Source: a virus. Taken from it: 22,292 nt of DNA. Positions 19,676 to 22,292 of this stretch are shown here, one piece after another. Position 1 is the first letter of the stretch. Each line of letters begins with the position of its first letter. The notes under the pieces are model-generated. The model searched no databases. It was not told where the DNA came from and saw only the letters and a list, made by a program, of their open reading frames with translations. Where the stretch lies: IMG/VR virus record IMGVR_UViG_3300031857_001534, positions 1 through 22,292 of that record; one strand, given 5' to 3'. The position numbers and the translations under genes were made by a program.

Positions 19676-20941
19676 TTATCCGAGTAAAGATTTCATTTTC
19701 TTGGCAGGCACTTTGCCTTCATTGATCATGTCCAGAAGTCCACGGCCATACTTATTGACTGAAGATTTCTTGATCACATACTCGCCACGATCTAGGTATC
19801 CAGCGCCATCATCTGGACCAGGAGGGTTCATGCCAAACAGGCCATCGACCATGCCGCCTTGGTTATAAGTGCCACTGACACTTTCACCAACGCCACCATC
19901 AGGGCCACTAGGTCCATCACCACCGCTTTCAACAATAGTATTGCCAGTGGCCAGTTTTGCCGCCTCGGCCTTGGCCGCATTAGCAGCCGCGATCTGGTCA
20001 TAGAGACCAGGGTTATAGCCACCCATGGGCAGATTGGCCACAACATTTTGGTAAGGATTGCCCACTGGTCTCATCTGGCCCATGATCTGGCCATAAGGCG
20101 ATCCAGTGCCACCCACTGCAAATGGGTTGTATTGAGCGCCAATTGGAATGGATTGATAGTTATTGAAGTTCTCGGCAAAGCCTTGTGTCGCACCAGCAAA
20201 TGGCGTAGTCGCTCTGAAACGATTTCCAACATCAGTTTCTGACACACCAGTCAGGCCAGACACTTGGCCAGTCGTAATGCCAAGACGATTCATCTCGGCT
20301 GCAATCTGCTGGTCAGTCAAGCCTGGAGTGGACTTGAGCCAGTTTGTGAATGTGCTGAAGTTGGCCTGATTTCCTGTTGTTGTTTTATTCAGTCCAGCCA
20401 GTCTTGCCGCTTCTGCTGCTCTAGCATTGGCCGCATTCAAAGCAGCTTGCGAATTAGCCAATGCCGTGGCATCAGCAGCCGCTTTAGCGTCGGCAGCCGT
20501 TTGCGTTGAAATTAGATTCAATCTAGCATTGATCTCATTGACCGGCACACCAGTCATTTTGGAAATTTGGTCAGCTTTTAATCCAAGACGATTAACTTCA
20601 CCAGCAATTTGCTTGTCGGTTAGACCAGGCGTTTGCAAGAAGTTATAGAGCGCAGTCTCTTGGGATGTGCCAAATGTTGGGGTTGTTGCACCACCACCAG
20701 TCGTGCCACCGCCACCACCACCACCACCACCACCACCACCAGTGTCGCCAGCAGCCGCTGTGCCACCTACTGTATTGGTGGGTGAAGCCAGCCTAGACTG
20801 GACAAGATCAAGTGGCACACCAGTGAGCTGCGACACTTGGGCGGCCGAGACACCTAATCGGTTGACTTCGTTGGCAATCTGCGTGTCTGTCAGACCAGGA
20901 GTCTGCAAATATGCAAGTAGTTGTTCGGTATTTGTGGCCAT
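19676..20941 (-). CDS. Virion-operon protein with three HTH-like repeats and polyglycine linker
   Basis: A 421-residue protein. Three similar units of about 44 residues occur at about 8-51 (LAYLQTPGLTDTQIANEVNR followed by LGVSAAQVSQLTGVPL), 98-141 (FLQTPGLTDKQIAGEVNRLG) and 200-242 (STPGLTDQQIAAEMNRLGIT). Each is a helix pair with a loop, outwardly like a DNA-binding HTH. The first two are separated by a Gly run of 12 (about 68-79), the others by an Ala-rich coiled segment. The C-terminal part has YLDRGEYVIKKSSVNKYGRG at about 382-401, a GEYVI motif common at the end of phage structural proteins. I chose the ATG at 20941, preceded by AGGGGA, over an in-frame start at 20968 inside the upstream gene. 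Confidence 0.78.
   Translation of the reverse strand: MATNTEQLLAYLQTPGLTDTQIANEVNRLGVSAAQVSQLTGVPLDLVQSRLASPTNTVGGTAAAGDTGGGGGGGGGGGGTTGGGATTPTFGTSQETALYNFLQTPGLTDKQIAGEVNRLGLKADQISKMTGVPVNEINARLNLISTQTAADAKAAADATALANSQAALNAANARAAEAARLAGLNKTTTGNQANFSTFTNWLKSTPGLTDQQIAAEMNRLGITTGQVSGLTGVSETDVGNRFRATTPFAGATQGFAENFNNYQSIPIGAQYNPFAVGGTGSPYGQIMGQMRPVGNPYQNVVANLPMGGYNPGLYDQIAAANAAKAEAAKLATGNTIVESGGDGPSGPDGGVGESVSGTYNQGGMVDGLFGMNPPGPDDGAGYLDRGEYVIKKSSVNKYGRGLLDMINEGKVPAKKMKSLLG
20705..20742. repeat. Trinucleotide (CCA)n tract
   Basis: A CCA/GCC repeat on the plus strand (20705-20742) encodes the polyglycine run of the repeat protein. Being a perfect triplet tract it can lengthen or shorten without shifting the frame, so linker length between HTH-like units may vary among related phages. 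Not a CRISPR feature. Confidence 0.85.
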
Positions 20942-20951
20942 ATCTATTCCC

Positions 20952-21320
20952 CTATAAATCCTTTGCAAGCACAGCCCATTGTGGACTGTAGCCTTCGTCT
21001 TTCAAAAATGTCTTTGACCAGCCTCTTCGGCCTGCCAAAGTCACCCTGGTGCAACCAATTGACTTGCCCCAGGATTCGATCAATGGTCGCATCCGTGAGA
21101 GTTCGTCTAGGTCTCCACCAGCTAAGAAGTAATGCAAATTCTTTAGCCTGGGATAGACAACGATCTCGGTTAATACCACTGAGTCCTTGGCCGGCCACAG
21201 CTGTAATCTGTGATCCTCGACCATCTCAGCGACATCGTCAAAATTATGTGTGCCTCCACTGTATTCTAAGGCAGCCTCCACATGATGGCGCAGCCTGTCC
21301 AATTGTTCTTGGTCGCTCAT
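20952..21320 (-). CDS. Acetyltransferase-like (GNAT) phage protein
   Basis: A 122-residue protein. The pattern EAALEYSGGTHNFDDVAEMV, then VLTEIVVYPRLKNLHYFLAG, LDELSRMRPLIESWGKSIGC, and a GRRGW.K turn at the end is that of small GNAT-like proteins frequently located among phage head and tail genes. GNAT enzymes move an acetyl group from acetyl-CoA. Here the canonical acetyl-CoA loop is poorly kept (AGRRGWSKTF), so enzymatic activity is uncertain and a structural role is possible. Its ATG overlaps the upstream tail-protein stop (ATGA); the repeat-protein ATG lies 10 bases beyond its own stop. Confidence 0.7.
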   Translation of the reverse strand: MSDQEQLDRLRHHVEAALEYSGGTHNFDDVAEMVEDHRLQLWPAKDSVVLTEIVVYPRLKNLHYFLAGGDLDELSRMRPLIESWGKSIGCTRVTLAGRRGWSKTFLKDEGYSPQWAVLAKDL

Positions 21321-22292
21321 CGCTTGCCACTTGGGACTGCATCGAGTCTAAAGATGCCCACCCGCCAGTCAGCCAATACCGCACCAGTCACCTTCACATT
21401 GACCTGACGGGCTGCAAACCGGACATCAGTCGGGTTGGCTGCCGTGTATGGTCCAAACGTGGACTGAGTCCCAGTGGGGTAATTTCGGGTTTTGAATGAA
21501 ACCACCGCCTCACCCAAGGTCTGCTCGTCTGGGACAACTTGGCGCACTGACATGATGTTGTCGCCATTGCCCAATTGCACTGGGCCAGACTCAGCATAAA
21601 GGCTGGCGCTGTCATAGGCAAAACCGACCTCATGCTCATAGATGTAACCATCAGTTGAAACCATCAACGGGTTAGTGAACACTCCAGCATCAGTGCCAGC
21701 AGTTCTGGCTAGTGAGCCGATGTTCCAGTGGTTTTCTCTGTAGTTGAAAGTGACATAGCTGTCATTCTCATTGCTGCCACTGCTTGGGTAATACCACCAG
21801 ATTTCACCAAATTGGCTGTTGTGGACCGCATAGACTTTGGATGCCTGATTGAAGTTGATATTGCCAAAGACATAGTCAGACACATCGCTTGGCAGTGGCT
21901 TGACATACCCGTCATAAATCCAGAAACCAGACTTAGACATCCAAATGGCAGCAGTGTCAATGGCCGCCACCGCTTGGGCCGAAATGAGACCGCAGCCAGA
22001 GCCAGCCTTCTCAAAGCCATAGACAAATGGAGCGCCAACATATTGGGCCGTGTGGACATCCACATCTGTAAACAGTAGGTTTACACCCTTGACCCGCTTG
22101 CCGGCCAGAAGTGAGCCAGGCGTTGCCAGTTCATAGTCGCCTGCCTGGTTGTCGCCTGCCGGTGTCCAAACTGTATTGTTCTCTTGGTCGCACCACTGCA
22201 CTTTGCGTGGATTCCCACCAGCGCCAAGGGCAAACAAAATTCGCTCGGCAGTCACCAAGACCGCCTTATTGCCTGTAGGCGCATTGGTAATA
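21317..22292 (-). CDS. Tail/hub-like structural protein, 5'-truncated by window edge
   Basis: The frame is open through the right edge: codons beyond 22258 read ITNAPTGNKAVLVTAERILF, so the apparent start TTG at 22258 is not the real start and the gene begins outside. The visible part (325 codons including the stop) has repeated beta-propeller-like stretches: LLFTDVDVHTAQYVGAPFVY, WMSKSGFWIYDGYVKPLPSD, AVHNSQFGEIWWYYPSSGSN and NYRENHWNIGSLARTAG. This series is one I recognise from tail-tube or hub proteins of short-tailed phages of proteobacteria, but the exact role is inferred. It is upstream of the acetyltransferase-like gene in the leftward virion operon and overlaps it as ATGA. Confidence 0.78.
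   Translation of the reverse strand, partial: ITNAPTGNKAVLVTAERILFALGAGGNPRKVQWCDQENNTVWTPAGDNQAGDYELATPGSLLAGKRVKGVNLLFTDVDVHTAQYVGAPFVYGFEKAGSGCGLISAQAVAAIDTAAIWMSKSGFWIYDGYVKPLPSDVSDYVFGNINFNQASKVYAVHNSQFGEIWWYYPSSGSNENDSYVTFNYRENHWNIGSLARTAGTDAGVFTNPLMVSTDGYIYEHEVGFAYDSASLYAESGPVQLGNGDNIMSVRQVVPDEQTLGEAVVSFKTRNYPTGTQSTFGPYTAANPTDVRFAARQVNVKVTGAVLADWRVGIFRLDAVPSGKR

Noticed and set aside
20667-20957. Plus-strand polyproline frame
   Set aside because: A consequence of the CCA triplet tract that encodes polyglycine on the other strand.
1-22292. tRNA genes, attachment sites, integrase
   Set aside because: I saw no cloverleaf-like segment, no integrase or recombinase motif and no direct repeat of att type, so lysogeny by integration is not supported here.

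Overview
The window looks like about half of a tailed double-stranded DNA phage genome, or a prophage or environmental phage contig. It has both terminase subunits, a phage replication and recombination module, a row of Gly/Ala/Gln-rich virion proteins, and tightly packed genes that mostly overlap by the ATGA or GTGA tetranucleotide. I see no tRNA, rRNA, integrase, lysis gene, portal or capsid; these are absent or lie outside the window. Moderate base composition and the protein families point loosely to a betaproteobacterial host, perhaps freshwater. That is inference.

Layout. (1) 8-4185, leftward: a packaging-side operon of five tiny genes, large terminase, four small accessory proteins and a GT-A-type glycosyltransferase. 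(2) 4186-4512: the only non-coding stretch over 300 bases. It holds a leftward promoter with an A-tract, a GC-rich island and four DnaA boxes. (3) 4513-5715, leftward: a Cys-containing protein, a VRR-NUC nuclease and the small terminase. (4) 5716-5918: a short gap that, with its edges, carries 11-bp-phased iterons, DnaA boxes and a large dyad, looking like a plasmid-type origin. (5) 5919-10607, leftward: PrimPol/RecA-like helicase, a small protein, DUF2800 nuclease and SNF2 helicase. (6) 10726-13935, rightward: DUF2815 single-strand binding protein and a string of small early genes including a cytosine-methylase-like protein and a winged-helix protein; one small Cro/CI-like HTH gene (11272-11472) runs the opposite way. 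(7) 13862-22292, leftward: virion genes from a tail/hub-like protein (cut by the right edge) through an acetyltransferase-like protein, a repeat protein, and three to four candidate DNA-ejection proteins.

How it may work together. DUF2800, DUF2815, VRR-NUC, SNF2 and a primase-helicase usually travel with a family A DNA polymerase in phages. No polymerase is visible here. Clusters of perfect DnaA boxes and an iteron array flank this module instead. The most interesting reading is a phage that recruits host DnaA and the host replisome through an iteron/DnaA-box origin next to its own primase-helicase. This is a hypothesis. I also recovered five short genes (31, 50, 53, 54 and 60 aa) and revised several starts from overlap and ribosome-binding-site evidence.
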